Assembly (NCBI GenBank): GCA_004552395.1
Contig: SFOK01000022.1
Span: 1-20,217, forward strand
Origin: Bacteroidales bacterium
GTDB lineage: Bacteria; Bacteroidota; Bacteroidia; Bacteroidales; Muribaculaceae
Length of the DNA: 20,217 nucleotides
Reading direction: 5' to 3'
The notes under the pieces are model-generated. The model worked only from the letters and a program-made list of their open reading frames with translations, was not told the origin of the DNA and ran no database searches. The stretch's first letter is position 1; every line of letters begins with the position of its first letter. Positions 1-8,376 of this stretch are shown here, piece by piece. The position numbers and the translations under genes are program-made.

Positions 1-1
1 C

Positions 2-220
2 AAAGAAGAACTTACAGTAAAACGGAAAGTGCTTCATTTTCATGCGCCTCATGACGGGATACGTGAAGATTGGGACAACTATCCCGATAAAGCCGCTCTT
101 GACAACAAGGACATCTATCAGATAGGCAGATTCAGAAAGGTTGTGTCACCGAATCTCAAAACGGAGCTGTCCTTCTACCATTTCCCTTATCTTAATCCTG
201 ACGATTTCGGGATTTACTAA
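2..220 (+). CDS. C-terminal end of an unrecognised protein (truncated by window edge)
   Basis: An open frame enters from the left edge and ends at a TAA at 218-220, leaving 72 residues. The fragment is hydrophilic and rich in aromatic residues, His and Asp, and ends in the residues NPDDFGIY. I do not recognise the family and see no signal, membrane or catalytic motif. The frame is open from base 2, so the GTG at 29 is unlikely to be the real start. A good intrinsic terminator follows 12 bases after the stop, which supports this being the true end of a plus-strand gene. It converges on the flippase gene, which ends at 337. Confidence 0.7.
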   Translation, partial: KEELTVKRKVLHFHAPHDGIREDWDNYPDKAALDNKDIYQIGRFRKVVSPNLKTELSFYHFPYLNPDDFGIY

Positions 221-232
221 ATCATATGAAAG

Positions 233-262
233 GGGCGCTTCCAATCGGAGGCGCTCTTTTTT
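233..262 (+). terminator. Intrinsic terminator after the left-edge gene
   Basis: A 10-bp stem (233-242 pairing with 247-256, two G-T wobbles) with the four-base loop AATC is followed directly by six T at 257-262. It lies 12 bases after the stop codon at 220. On the minus strand the T-run after the stem is poor, so it mainly serves the plus-strand gene. Confidence 0.8.
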
Positions 263-336
263 GCGCTCCCTTTCCCCGATATGGTCGCGACTATGTCAAT
301 CCACGTGCGCTCCTACAGCTGTTCCGGCTCTCGGGC

Positions 337-1758
337 TTACCGCAACAATCTCCGCAAGGGGACCACGCATCCGGCGCTTACGCAAAGCGCTATCGCTATT
401 GTGGCCCACCCGGGCAGGGTGCGGGCGGCTATGACTGTCACGGCGCAGGCTGCGGCCGCGAAGAGAATGGTCAGCATCGTGGTGCGGCTGAGTGTGAGGC
501 CGTATTTAAAGCGGTAGAAAATCCAGACTATCAGCGTGTAGAGCGCGTACCAGACCAGGTAGGCCCATCCTATCCCTTCGAGCTCTCCCCATCGGTATCC
601 GAGCAGCAGCACGGGGAGCGAGATAAGCGCATCGATACCTTCCACTGTGACGTATGTGCGTCCGTCGCCGCGAGCTATGAAGCAGTAGGCCATGCACCAG
701 GAGGCCGCTTTGAGCACGCAGCTTGTCACAGCCAGTGTGATGAACGGTATTATCACGGCAAAGGTGCCGCTATAAAGTATCTCCACTATCAGCGAGCGCA
801 TGGCTATGAAGAGCGTGGCCACGGGTGTGACCACAAGCAGAAGGAGCGTGATCTCGTGGTTCACGAAGAGCCCCATGCGCCGGCGGCTCTTCTCTGCGGT
901 GACGAGGCGCGGGAAGAACTCTACGCCTATGGCGGTGAAGATAAGTCCGATGTAGCGTGTGATCAGTGTGTCGCCGGCCTGGAAATAGCCCACCTCCTCG
1001 ATCGACGACATGGCGGTGAGCAGCGCTATAAAGGCGAGGTGCGAGAGCGAGGTGAGGAAGCCGGCCAGCGACATGGCCACACCGAGGCGCACAAATCCCT
1101 GTCCCTCGCGCCACAGCTGCCGCAGACCGGGATTCTGCGGTTTTTCCTCCGGGCGGAAGCGGTACAGGAGCGTGAAGCCGTAGATGCAGAGAGAATAGAG
1201 TATGATGCTCAGGACTACGGAGTCGAGCCCCATCCAGCGGAAAAGCGGCACGGAGAGGGCCAGCCCCAGGAGTGTGCCCCAGAGCGAGGCCTTGGCCAAC
1301 TGCCGCAGCCGCCCGGTGCCCTGCAGGAGCGACTGTTCGCCGTAGAGCAGGCAGTTGAGAAACATGGCCACAGCCACGGCTGCGAACCCGCCGAAACGGC
1401 TGTAGCTGCCGAAGAACCATTTGCCGAGGAAGGGGGAGGCCGATAGCATCACGGTGGCGCCAAGCAGACCGGCAAGCACGCTCCATCGCCTCACCACGGT
1501 GGCTATGCGAGCCAGAAGCGACGGTGAGCCGGCGTTCTTGGCCACGTCGCGGACGGTGCTCTGCCGCAGACCCAGGTCGGTGAAGACGGCTATCGTCTCC
1601 ATGGCCGACTGAAAGATGCCGAAGAGCGCCACACCCGCGGCATGGAGCCAGAGCGCCACGAGCTTCATCTTCACGATTGAGCAGACTATGTTGACGCACT
1701 GGAGCCCGGAGAAGAGCCCCATCACTTTCACGATGCGTCGGGATAGCGAGCCGGCCAT
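337..1758 (-). CDS. Polysaccharide flippase (Wzx-like, MOP superfamily)
   Basis: The 473-residue product is almost entirely hydrophobic, with about 12-14 membrane segments separated by short Arg-rich loops. This is the pattern of oligosaccharide/lipopolysaccharide flippases of the MOP superfamily, which move lipid-linked glycans across the inner membrane. The N-terminus (MAGSLSRRIVKVMGLFSG) and the segment near residues 60-72 (TDLGLRQSTVRDVA) fit O-antigen translocase-type members. Length is normal. The ATG at 1756-1758 has no Shine-Dalgarno sequence and the upstream 200 bp are AT-rich. It lies downstream of the EnvC-like gene on the same strand, but the gap suggests separate transcription. 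No other flippase-cluster genes are adjacent; the nearest glycan gene is the glycosyltransferase at 7486-8238. The transported glycan cannot be read from the sequence. Confidence 0.85.
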   Translation of the reverse strand: MAGSLSRRIVKVMGLFSGLQCVNIVCSIVKMKLVALWLHAAGVALFGIFQSAMETIAVFTDLGLRQSTVRDVAKNAGSPSLLARIATVVRRWSVLAGLLGATVMLSASPFLGKWFFGSYSRFGGFAAVAVAMFLNCLLYGEQSLLQGTGRLRQLAKASLWGTLLGLALSVPLFRWMGLDSVVLSIILYSLCIYGFTLLYRFRPEEKPQNPGLRQLWREGQGFVRLGVAMSLAGFLTSLSHLAFIALLTAMSSIEEVGYFQAGDTLITRYIGLIFTAIGVEFFPRLVTAEKSRRRMGLFVNHEITLLLLVVTPVATLFIAMRSLIVEILYSGTFAVIIPFITLAVTSCVLKAASWCMAYCFIARGDGRTYVTVEGIDALISLPVLLLGYRWGELEGIGWAYLVWYALYTLIVWIFYRFKYGLTLSRTTMLTILFAAAACAVTVIAARTLPGWATIAIALCVSAGCVVPLRRLLR

Positions 1759-1958
1759 AAGTAACTCTTAAAAATTAGTTAATGGTAAAACAAATTATGT
1801 AACTCAGGATTCTGACACATCCTTGCTCGTCTTTTTTGCGCTTTGTCCGTTGGAGCTCAGTCATGTAGCCCGCTACACTCCTTTTCTCAACCGGCCAAAT
1901 CACACAAAAATCCTTCGCAATTATGTATCATCTAATTTTTGCGAGTTACTTAAGGGGG
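1759..1958. other. AT-rich intergenic region with a small dyad
   Basis: The 200 bp between the flippase start and the EnvC-like stop are AT-richer than the neighbouring genes. A perfect 6-bp dyad, TGTAGC / GCTACA with two central bases, sits at 1864-1877. On the minus strand a short frame (about 40 codons, ATG or GTG starts) runs through this dyad, but it has no recognisable product. No clear terminator follows the EnvC-like gene and no consensus promoter is evident for the flippase. Confidence 0.5.
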
Positions 1959-3665
1959 TTATTGTATCCAGTCGGATGGGTTCAGTTTCGTGCGTCCTTT
2001 CCACACCTCGAAGTGTATGGTGGAGCGGGCGGAGTCGTCGGGATCTGTGGCCACGGGGCCGAGCGCCTGACCCTGTTTCACCTTGTCGCCCTTAGAGACG
2101 GAGGCGGACGCCAGATTGCCGTAGACGGTGAAGTAATCGCCGTGGTTCACCATGACCACGGTGCCGAAGCCGTTGATCACATACACTCCCGAGACGGTGC
2201 CGGCATACACGGCTTTGGCGCTCTGGCCGCGGTCCACGAGCGCGTCGATGCCCGGGTTGTCGTACATGATGTCGGGGAGGTCGGGCAGCGGGTGGCGGCC
2301 GAAGGCGTTCACCACGGTGAAACGGCCGCTGACGGGCCGCGGCAACCGTCCTCGCATATTGCCGAAGCCGGAAGCCGCAGCGGCGGGCTTGGAGGGTGTG
2401 GTGCTTTTGGCCGGTGCTGTCGTGGTGGATGTCGACGACGAGGAGGAGGGCGCCTTGCCGTCGGAGCGCGACTTGCGCTTGCGGGCGTCGGCGTAGCTCT
2501 TTCCGCTGCCGGAGTCGGCTGGCTTCGTGGTTGTCTTGGCGGCCTTCTTATCTTTCTTCTTGGCGGCTTTTGCGTTCTCGCGCTCTGTCTGCGCGGCAAG
2601 CTCCTGCTCACGCGCTTTCTCTTCGGCTATACGTTTCTCCTCGGCCTCGCGGGCTTTCTGTTCGGCTATACGTTTCTGCTCGGCCTCGCGGGCTTTCTGT
2701 TCGGCAATACGTTTCTGCTCAGCCTCGCGACGCGCTTTTTCGGCTGCGGCTGCCTGCTCCTCGGCAATCAGCTGCGCCATGCGGCTCTGAAGCGCGTTGG
2801 CCTCGGCCTGTTTGGCGGCGAGGTGCGAGCGCAGCGCGTCGCCGTGAGCGCGGAGGTCGGCCACGACCTTGGTCTGCTCGGCGCTCTGCCGCGAGAGGGC
2901 TTTCTGCACATCCTTCTGCTCGGCGAGGGCCAGATCCTTCTGCTGACGCGACGAGGCGAGGCGGGCGCGCGACTGATTCAGCTTCTTCACCTCGGCGTTG
3001 ATCTCGTTTACCCGACGCCTGCGCCAGTCGGCAAACTTACGCACGTAGCGCAACCGGCGGTAAGCCTGATAGAAATTTTTCGACGAGAAGATGAAAGCCA
3101 ACGGACCGTTGCCGCGTCGGGCTCTGCGCATCTTCTTCACCACGGCTATATATTTGGACCGGAGTGCCTTCACAGTCGCTTCGTTGCGTTCTATATCGGC
3201 CGTGTGGCGGCTTATGTCGGCGTTGAGGCGGTTCACCTCCGTGCCGAGCGAACTGAGTTTCTTCTGCGACGCCTGTATGTTGATGTCGAGCTCCTGGAGT
3301 ACGGAAAGGTTGGCCTTGACCTGCTTCTCGTTCTCGGCTATCTGCTCCTTGGTGAGCTTGATCTCCTTCTCGGCGGCCTGCTCCTTGCGGCGCACGTCGG
3401 AAGATGTTTCTTTCTTCTGAGACGTTTTTCCGCTTTTCTTGCCCGATTTCGCTTTGCCCTTCTTAAGCGACTTAGCGGTGCCGCTCTTTTGTTTCTTGCC
3501 TGACGATGAGGTGTTCCCGGATTTTTTCGATGCGGTGCTGCCCGAACCGGAAGCCGCTGACAAGGCGGATGCTCCCGATGCGGTCGCGGCGATGCCCGGC
3601 TCGGGCGCGAGTGCGATCAGGAGCAGGGCGGCTATGGCGATTATGGTTCGCGAAAGATGTTTCAT
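1959..3665 (-). CDS. EnvC-like murein hydrolase activator with degenerate LytM (M23) domain
   Basis: Start chosen at the ATG at 3663-3665, which opens a signal peptide (MKHLSRTIIAIAALLLIALA); the open frame extends further upstream but without such a signal. The 568-residue product has a Ser/Gly/Lys-rich linker (about 28-85), a long Lys/Glu/Ala coiled coil (about 90-380), a second Ser/Thr/Pro-rich linker, and a C-terminal LytM domain (about 465-568). The LytM site is incomplete: the usual first zinc His is Asn (NPGID near 468), the Tyr-x-His-Leu position reads YGNL, and HxH has become TIHFE. Only the Asp and last His remain. This matches EnvC-type proteins, which activate amidases in the periplasm rather than cutting peptidoglycan. 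It is the last gene of the dut/TPR/DUF4292 group, 77 bp after the lipoprotein gene. Confidence 0.88.
   Translation of the reverse strand: MKHLSRTIIAIAALLLIALAPEPGIAATASGASALSAASGSGSTASKKSGNTSSSGKKQKSGTAKSLKKGKAKSGKKSGKTSQKKETSSDVRRKEQAAEKEIKLTKEQIAENEKQVKANLSVLQELDINIQASQKKLSSLGTEVNRLNADISRHTADIERNEATVKALRSKYIAVVKKMRRARRGNGPLAFIFSSKNFYQAYRRLRYVRKFADWRRRRVNEINAEVKKLNQSRARLASSRQQKDLALAEQKDVQKALSRQSAEQTKVVADLRAHGDALRSHLAAKQAEANALQSRMAQLIAEEQAAAAEKARREAEQKRIAEQKAREAEQKRIAEQKAREAEEKRIAEEKAREQELAAQTERENAKAAKKKDKKAAKTTTKPADSGSGKSYADARKRKSRSDGKAPSSSSSTSTTTAPAKSTTPSKPAAAASGFGNMRGRLPRPVSGRFTVVNAFGRHPLPDLPDIMYDNPGIDALVDRGQSAKAVYAGTVSGVYVINGFGTVVMVNHGDYFTVYGNLASASVSKGDKVKQGQALGPVATDPDDSARSTIHFEVWKGRTKLNPSDWIQ
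2611..2731 (-). repeat. 39-bp in-frame repeats in the EnvC-like coiled coil
   Basis: About three copies of a 39-bp unit encode a 13-residue motif of the type REAEQKRIAEQKA in the coiled coil (residues about 311-351). The DNA copies are nearly identical, differing at a few positions, so copy number could vary between strains and would change coiled-coil length by 13 residues per unit. Confidence 0.85.
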
Positions 3666-3742
3666 TAAGTCAAAATTGTCAGTCGGAGCGCAGCGAGGGG
3701 GGCGCTGCAGGTCTGTAAAAAGTGGCGCGTAACGGCCCGGGT

Positions 3743-4606
3743 TCACTTCTCCGAGGAGAGGAGGCGGCGGAAGGATACCCGCTTATATTTCTTGCCAAGC
3801 TCGGCCGGGTCGATCTTGCGGGGCCTGTCAAAGTCGGGCTCTTTGCAGTCGAGTGTGGCGTGATATGCTTTGTTGCCTGCGGTGATATCCACATCCACGC
3901 TCTTGCGGCCGGGATTCTTGGTGTCCCAGGTATACTCGAGATTCGCCTGATAGCGGTCGTCGGAGCTTGTGGCGAAGGCTATCTGCAGCAGCAGGTCGGG
4001 ATAGACGGTGAAGCCGTACTGCGCGAGCTGATGCTGTTTCTTCGGGGTCAGTATCCATCCGCCGCCGGGGTTGGTGGTCACAACCATCTTCGAAGCCGAG
4101 GAGCGCGAGAGGGTGCCTGACCCGGCGGTGAAGACGCGGCCCAGAAGCAGGTCCTGGGCGTCGATGACGCTCATGCCGAGGCGGCTCAGCGCGTCGGATG
4201 TGTTCTCTCGGCTGAAAGTCTTGTCCATGCGGTTGATCACCGTAATGGAGTCGGAAGCCACTTCGAGCCTTCCCACCTCGCCTAAGATCGGCGCGCGCAG
4301 CGAGATTATGATGTCGGAACCCTGGCGCATCCAGATTCTGAACGACGGGTCGATCGGAAGTCCCTTCATGGATATCTTGCCGTCAAAGGAGACCTCGTTC
4401 CAGTCGGTGTAGAGGTCGGCGATATTGTCGAGTACCTCGCGCCCCTCTTTGTCGGGGAGTGTGCTGACGTTTTCGGATATCACCTGCAGCTCGCGTGAAA
4501 GCTGCGGCGCGGTGCCCGAGGCGGCCTGCTTTCCGGTGCGGCAGGAGCCCAGAACTGCGAGGGCTGCCGCCACGGCTATGCAGATAGTATATTTTCGGTT
4601 CATCAT
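3743..4606 (-). CDS. DUF4292-family lipoprotein
   Basis: A 287-residue protein with a lipoprotein signal: Met-Met-Asn-Arg-Lys start, hydrophobic core and lipobox LGSC, so Cys22 is the lipidated residue. The residues after Cys (RTGKQA) lack the acidic stretch that directs surface exposure in some Bacteroidetes, so a periplasm-facing position is inferred. The body (residues about 60-270) resembles DUF4292 proteins of Bacteroidetes: DGKISMKGLPIDPSFRIWMR, repeated beta-strand-like segments, and a conserved Pro-Gly-rich turn. As I recall, this family has been related to the LolA/LolB fold, which would suggest lipoprotein carriage or assembly; this needs checking. It sits between the TPR gene (55 bp upstream) and the EnvC-like gene (77 bp downstream), a common order in Bacteroidales. 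A second ATG lies one codon inside the start. Confidence 0.82.
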   Translation of the reverse strand: MMNRKYTICIAVAAALAVLGSCRTGKQAASGTAPQLSRELQVISENVSTLPDKEGREVLDNIADLYTDWNEVSFDGKISMKGLPIDPSFRIWMRQGSDIIISLRAPILGEVGRLEVASDSITVINRMDKTFSRENTSDALSRLGMSVIDAQDLLLGRVFTAGSGTLSRSSASKMVVTTNPGGGWILTPKKQHQLAQYGFTVYPDLLLQIAFATSSDDRYQANLEYTWDTKNPGRKSVDVDITAGNKAYHATLDCKEPDFDRPRKIDPAELGKKYKRVSFRRLLSSEK

Positions 4607-4660
4607 AAAGTTTCTGTTAACTGTAACGGGTTGCGTCCGGGGAAAGACGCGAAAGGGGGA

Positions 4661-6733
4661 TTACTCCAGATATTCGCGCCGCTCTATCTTGAGGCGGAGC
4701 AGTCGGAGACGTTTCTGCCGCGTAGCTTCCTGAAGCTCGTGAGCAGTCGTCTCGCTCTTTTCGAGCAGGTCGAGGGCCTTCTCCCAGTTCTCCACGGCTT
4801 TGTCGGTCTCGCCTGTCTTGGAGAGTATGTCGCCGTAGTGCTCGAAGTATTCGCTTTCGGGATTCTCCGCCGCGGTTAAGGCGCTCTCCTGCGTCGAGAG
4901 AGCCATGCGGTAGAGCCCCTGGCGGAAGTAGACCCAGGCCTGTGTGTCGAGGAACATGGCGTTTTCGGGCTGCTGACGCACCGCGTTGGAGATCATGGAG
5001 GCGGCTCGGTCGAGCTGTTCGTTGCGGTCGGCGAGCAGGAAGGCGTAGTTGTTAAGCACAGATGCATCGTCGGGGAAGTAGCTCAGGGCGCGGTCGTAGG
5101 CCTTGAAGCCGGCCACAGTGTCGCCCACAAGGAGGCAGGCATCGCCCAGACTTTGCTCCAGGGTGCTGAGCATCCCCTGCTCGGAAGCCGACAGCTTCAG
5201 GGCCGCGATGGAGTCGGGGCCCATCGGTGTGCCAATGGTGATCGAGGGACGTATCGAGCGGGCTATCAGTGTGCCTGTCTCGGTGGCCCTCGGCAGGTTT
5301 CCGTCCATAGCGTATAGGCTCATGCCTATGAAATGGAAGCCTCGCAGGTTGTCGACGGCGGTATCGGCCGAATCCGAAGAATCGTCGGCTGCGGCGTCGG
5401 TGGCTGATTCGCTGCCGGTGGCGGAGAAGTCGCCGCCGGACGTGACACTGTCGGCCGCTGCCGGAGTCCCGTCGGGTCTGGCCGGAAGCAGCGGCTGCAG
5501 AGTGGCGCTGAGAAGTTCGTACATCCGGATCGGGCGGGTGTAGTTGTCGCTGTCGCAGATCTGGGCCGTGCTGATGATCTGCTGGGCCAGAGCGGCGTTG
5601 CCGGGATCGAGGTCGTAGCAGGTCAGCAGGTCCTTCTCGGCGTTTTTATAGTCGTTCCTGAGCGCCATAAGCGAGGCGCGGAACTCATACGGGGCGGGGA
5701 AATTCTTATGGCGGGCTATAACTGTGTCTATGAGCGCGTAAGGCTCCGTGCGCCCGTCGACAGCATCGCTGAATATTCCGAGGCGAAACTCTTCGAGGAA
5801 GCTCCACTGCTCGTCAAACGAGAGATAATCGCGGTGCACGATATCCTGAAACATGTTGTAGAAGGCGACAGTATCTTCCGCGGCTCGGTAGGCGAAAACC
5901 AGATAACGCAGAGGCTCTAAGGCCGTCGGGTCCAGGCTCGCGGCTTTCAGACCGTAGACCACCACGGAGTCGGGCATGGACAGCTGATTCAGGAGCGCGC
6001 CTTTGGTCATGTAAGAGAACGCGTCGCCTGGCGCGGCTTTGATCAGCGCGTCGGCTTCGGCGAGCATACGCGCCGTGTCGGGGTGCTCGCTGCGGATGTC
6101 GAGGTCGATCTTCGCTCTGGTGATCTCGGTCTGCACACCCTCTTCCATCTCGAGGATATTCAGATACATAATGGCGCTGTCGGTGTGGCCGAGCGCGCCT
6201 TCAAGCTGCGACATTTCGTAGAGCCACTGCGTCTCGTCGGGATGATTTTTGTAGATACGGCGCAGACACTCCAGAGCCTCGTCGTATTTCCCCAGCCCGG
6301 AGGCTATCTGCGCGAAGAGTTCGAGCGAGGTGAGATCTTCCGGATGATGAGCCACGTAAGGGCGCATCAGCTCTATGATGGGGTAGGGTGCGGAGTCGTT
6401 GATATCGTCGTAGAAAGCCACGTTGTACCATCCGAGCCTGAAGGCCGCCGGATCGTTGTCGGGATCTATGTGCACGGCGCGGCGGAAACACTCGTAGGCC
6501 GCGTCATTGTTGCCCAGGGCACGCTGGCGCGCACCCTCAATGGCGAAATAACGCGACTTGGCTGCGCGGCGCTGACTCTCCTTGTCTGCTTTTCGGGCGC
6601 GGATCTCCTTTCGGGGATGCCGGTCTCCTTCCGGGGTCCCTTTCGAGCCGGCAGTCAGGCTGAATGTGCCGGGCAGCACGGCCATCAGGATGAGGACCGG
6701 CAGCCACCAGCGGCGGCGTATCCTCGCCTTCAT
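4661..6733 (-). CDS. Secreted tetratricopeptide-repeat protein
   Basis: The ATG at 6731-6733 gives a standard signal peptide (MKARIRRRWWLPVLILMAVL) and a 690-residue product. An ATG at 6758-6760 in the same frame, 10 bp after the dut stop, is an alternative that adds nine residues. The mature protein is mostly helical repeats of TPR type: residues about 50-130 (ALGNNDAAYECFRRAVHIDPDN), several through the middle, and a clear run near the C-terminus (NNYAFLLADRNEQLDRAASM, then MFLDTQAWVYFRQGLYRMAL). A Ser/Asp/Ala-rich, probably disordered insert lies near residues 450-495. TPR arrays bind partner proteins; the partner is unknown, but the lipoprotein and EnvC-like genes immediately downstream make an envelope role likely. 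It follows dut on the same strand with 10-37 bp between them, so co-transcription is likely. Confidence 0.85.
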   Translation of the reverse strand: MKARIRRRWWLPVLILMAVLPGTFSLTAGSKGTPEGDRHPRKEIRARKADKESQRRAAKSRYFAIEGARQRALGNNDAAYECFRRAVHIDPDNDPAAFRLGWYNVAFYDDINDSAPYPIIELMRPYVAHHPEDLTSLELFAQIASGLGKYDEALECLRRIYKNHPDETQWLYEMSQLEGALGHTDSAIMYLNILEMEEGVQTEITRAKIDLDIRSEHPDTARMLAEADALIKAAPGDAFSYMTKGALLNQLSMPDSVVVYGLKAASLDPTALEPLRYLVFAYRAAEDTVAFYNMFQDIVHRDYLSFDEQWSFLEEFRLGIFSDAVDGRTEPYALIDTVIARHKNFPAPYEFRASLMALRNDYKNAEKDLLTCYDLDPGNAALAQQIISTAQICDSDNYTRPIRMYELLSATLQPLLPARPDGTPAAADSVTSGGDFSATGSESATDAAADDSSDSADTAVDNLRGFHFIGMSLYAMDGNLPRATETGTLIARSIRPSITIGTPMGPDSIAALKLSASEQGMLSTLEQSLGDACLLVGDTVAGFKAYDRALSYFPDDASVLNNYAFLLADRNEQLDRAASMISNAVRQQPENAMFLDTQAWVYFRQGLYRMALSTQESALTAAENPESEYFEHYGDILSKTGETDKAVENWEKALDLLEKSETTAHELQEATRQKRLRLLRLKIERREYLE

Positions 6734-6770
6734 ATCTGTGTGGTTGCTTCGATATTCCATTGGTAATCTG

Positions 6771-7217
6771 TCATTTAACGCCGGTGTGGCCGAAGCCGCC
6801 CTCGCCGCGTGCAGATTCGGAGATGCTCTCGGTGCTGTTCCACTCCACATGGCTGTAGCGGGCCACGACAAGCTGCGCTATCCTCTCGCCGTCGTTGATG
6901 GTGAAAGGTTCCTGACCGCAGTTCATGAGTAGCACACCGATCTCGCCGCGGTAGTCGGCATCGATGGTGCCGGGAGCGTTGACTATCGTGATGCCGTGCT
7001 TGAAGGCGAGGCCCGAACGCGGACGCACCTGGCACTCGTATCCTTCCGGAAGCTCTATGTGCAATCCGGTGGGTATCAGCGCCCTCTGGCCGGGAAGAAG
7101 CTCCACAGGCCCTTCGGGCAGATACGCGCGCACGTCCATGCCGGCCGACTGCGGAGTGCTGTACTGCGGCAGCGCGTGGTGACTTCTGTTTATGATCTTT
7201 ACGGTGATGTTGTCCAT
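6771..7217 (-). CDS. dut: dUTP diphosphatase (trimeric dUTPase)
   Basis: A 148-residue protein that splits dUTP into dUMP and diphosphate, keeping uracil out of DNA and supplying dUMP for thymidylate synthesis. All five trimeric dUTPase motifs are present in order: I (AGMDVRA, 25-31), II (PRSGLA, 66-71), III (NAPGTIDADYRGE, 80-92, with the catalytic-region Asp86 and Tyr89), IV (GERIAQLVV, 110-118) and V (RGEGGFGHTG, 137-146). Length is normal and the enzyme looks intact. Start at the ATG at 7215-7217; an upstream in-frame extension to 7334 lacks family similarity. First gene of the likely operon with the TPR, DUF4292 and EnvC-like genes, with a Bacteroidetes -7 box about 138 bp upstream. Confidence 0.95.
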   Translation of the reverse strand: MDNITVKIINRSHHALPQYSTPQSAGMDVRAYLPEGPVELLPGQRALIPTGLHIELPEGYECQVRPRSGLAFKHGITIVNAPGTIDADYRGEIGVLLMNCGQEPFTINDGERIAQLVVARYSHVEWNSTESISESARGEGGFGHTGVK

Positions 7218-7354
7218 ATGGCAGCTGAGATTGTCGAAACCTGACCGTCGCTTGCAAAGGCCTTTCGTAAGCCGTGAGGTGACTTCCGGCGCCGGAGTGC
7301 GGGCGGTCTGATGAAAATAACAACCGGGCCTCAAGGGTGGTTGCCTATAAAATG

Positions 7355-7362
7355 CAAAGATA
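7355..7362 (-). promoter_or_regulatory. -7 box for dut operon
   Basis: Minus-strand TATCTTTG is an exact match to the Bacteroidetes -7 consensus TAnnTTTG. The -33 position 20 bp upstream reads TAGG and is a poor match. It would start transcription near 7348, giving a leader of about 130 bases before dut. Confidence 0.5.
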
Positions 7363-7485
7363 GCGAAAAATCTTCAGCTTTCCTATATGTCGTCCCTTTT
7401 CCGGGCGATTTTCTGTCGCGTTTCGGGGTGTTTCAGGTGACTTTCGGCCTCTTTCCCAAGAGTTTTTTGTGCTTTCGGCTGAATT

Positions 7486-8238
7486 TTACCGCCGGGTCAG
7501 CTTGCGGAGAAGGGCGCGCGGCACGAACGAGAGGTGGCGCAGGAATGTGGGGAGTGTGCCGTAGTGGCGCTCCATGATGCGGTAACGCTCGCGAAGCGAT
7601 GCCTTGTGGTTGCGGTCGGTGAGGCCGTCGGTGAGGTAATGTATGCCGGCTTCGTGCAGGTTGTCGCAACGCTCGGGCGATGTCTGCTTCAGAATGCGGA
7701 CACACCAGTCGTAGTCGGCCGAGAAACGGTAACTCAGGTCATATTCGGGAGCAAGGTCGCGGCGCACGCAGAAGGCCTGATGGCAGACGAGCATACCTTT
7801 GGCGAAGCTCTTGAATGAGAGGCGTTCCGGCACAGAGAGATGCCGCCGGCCGATCACTTTTCGGTCGTTGTCTACGAGCAATGTGTCGCTGTAGATGATG
7901 TCGGGACGACCGTTCATGGCCGCTTTCGCGTAGTGGTAGAGTGTGTGGCGGCTCGCGAATGTGTCGCCGGCGTTAAGGAAGAGCAGATATTCGCCGCGGG
8001 CCATGCGCAGACCTTTGTTCATGGCGTCGTAGAGGCCGCGGTCCGGCTCCGAGACTATGCGGAAATAATCTCCCCGCTCGGTTTGGGCGCGTCGGGCTAT
8101 ATCGAGAGTGGAGTCCTTGCTGGCGCCGTCCACGATTATATGCTCGAAGTCGGGCCATGTCTGCTCAGCGGTCGAAGCGAGCGTGGCCGGCAGCGTTTCC
8201 CCGGCGTTGAAAGTTATGGTGATGATCGAGAATAACAT
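7486..8238 (-). CDS. Family 2 glycosyltransferase
   Basis: The ATG at 8236-8238 gives MLFSIITITFNAGETL, the standard GT2 beginning (first beta strand of the GT-A fold); a longer frame upstream has no family similarity. The 250-residue product has VDGASKDST (37-45), EPDRGLYDAMNKG (64-76), and the DxD-position motif FLNAGD (87-92) for metal/nucleotide-sugar binding, then SADYDWCVRIL, the likely catalytic-base region. It resembles small cytoplasmic or membrane-associated GT2 enzymes that add a sugar to cell-surface glycans. A basic C-terminus (RALLRKLTRR) could contact the membrane. It stands alone, between the ferredoxin terminator and the dut leader. Donor and acceptor sugars cannot be told from the sequence. 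Confidence 0.92.
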   Translation of the reverse strand: MLFSIITITFNAGETLPATLASTAEQTWPDFEHIIVDGASKDSTLDIARRAQTERGDYFRIVSEPDRGLYDAMNKGLRMARGEYLLFLNAGDTFASRHTLYHYAKAAMNGRPDIIYSDTLLVDNDRKVIGRRHLSVPERLSFKSFAKGMLVCHQAFCVRRDLAPEYDLSYRFSADYDWCVRILKQTSPERCDNLHEAGIHYLTDGLTDRNHKASLRERYRIMERHYGTLPTFLRHLSFVPRALLRKLTRR

Positions 8239-8308
8239 TCCGCTTTTTTCAAGTCTTTTTGGATGAGCAGCCGGAAAGGAGAAGCCATTTTCGATAAGCT
8301 CCGGCATT

Positions 8309-8351
8309 GAGAAAGAAAAAGCGGACGAACCGATGAAACGGTGCATCCGCT
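8309..8351 (-). terminator. Intrinsic terminator after the ferredoxin gene
   Basis: On the minus strand a 6-bp outer stem (8346-8351 with 8320-8325) and a 4-bp inner stem (8339-8342 with 8329-8332) are followed by TTTTTCTTTCTC. It begins 26 bases after the ferredoxin stop and separates that gene from the glycosyltransferase gene. Confidence 0.8.
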
Positions 8352-8376
8352 CTTTATCGCTTTGATCGTGTGGCTA

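Noticed and set aside
226..1446. 406-codon plus-strand open frame over the flippase gene
   Set aside because: Antisense to a clear membrane protein; its product is Glu/His/Arg-rich with no family pattern, and it would begin inside the terminator at 233.
1923..3503. 526-codon plus-strand open frame over the EnvC-like gene
   Set aside because: Antisense shadow of the EnvC-like gene; the apparent repeats in it mirror the Lys/Glu/Ala coiled-coil repeats.
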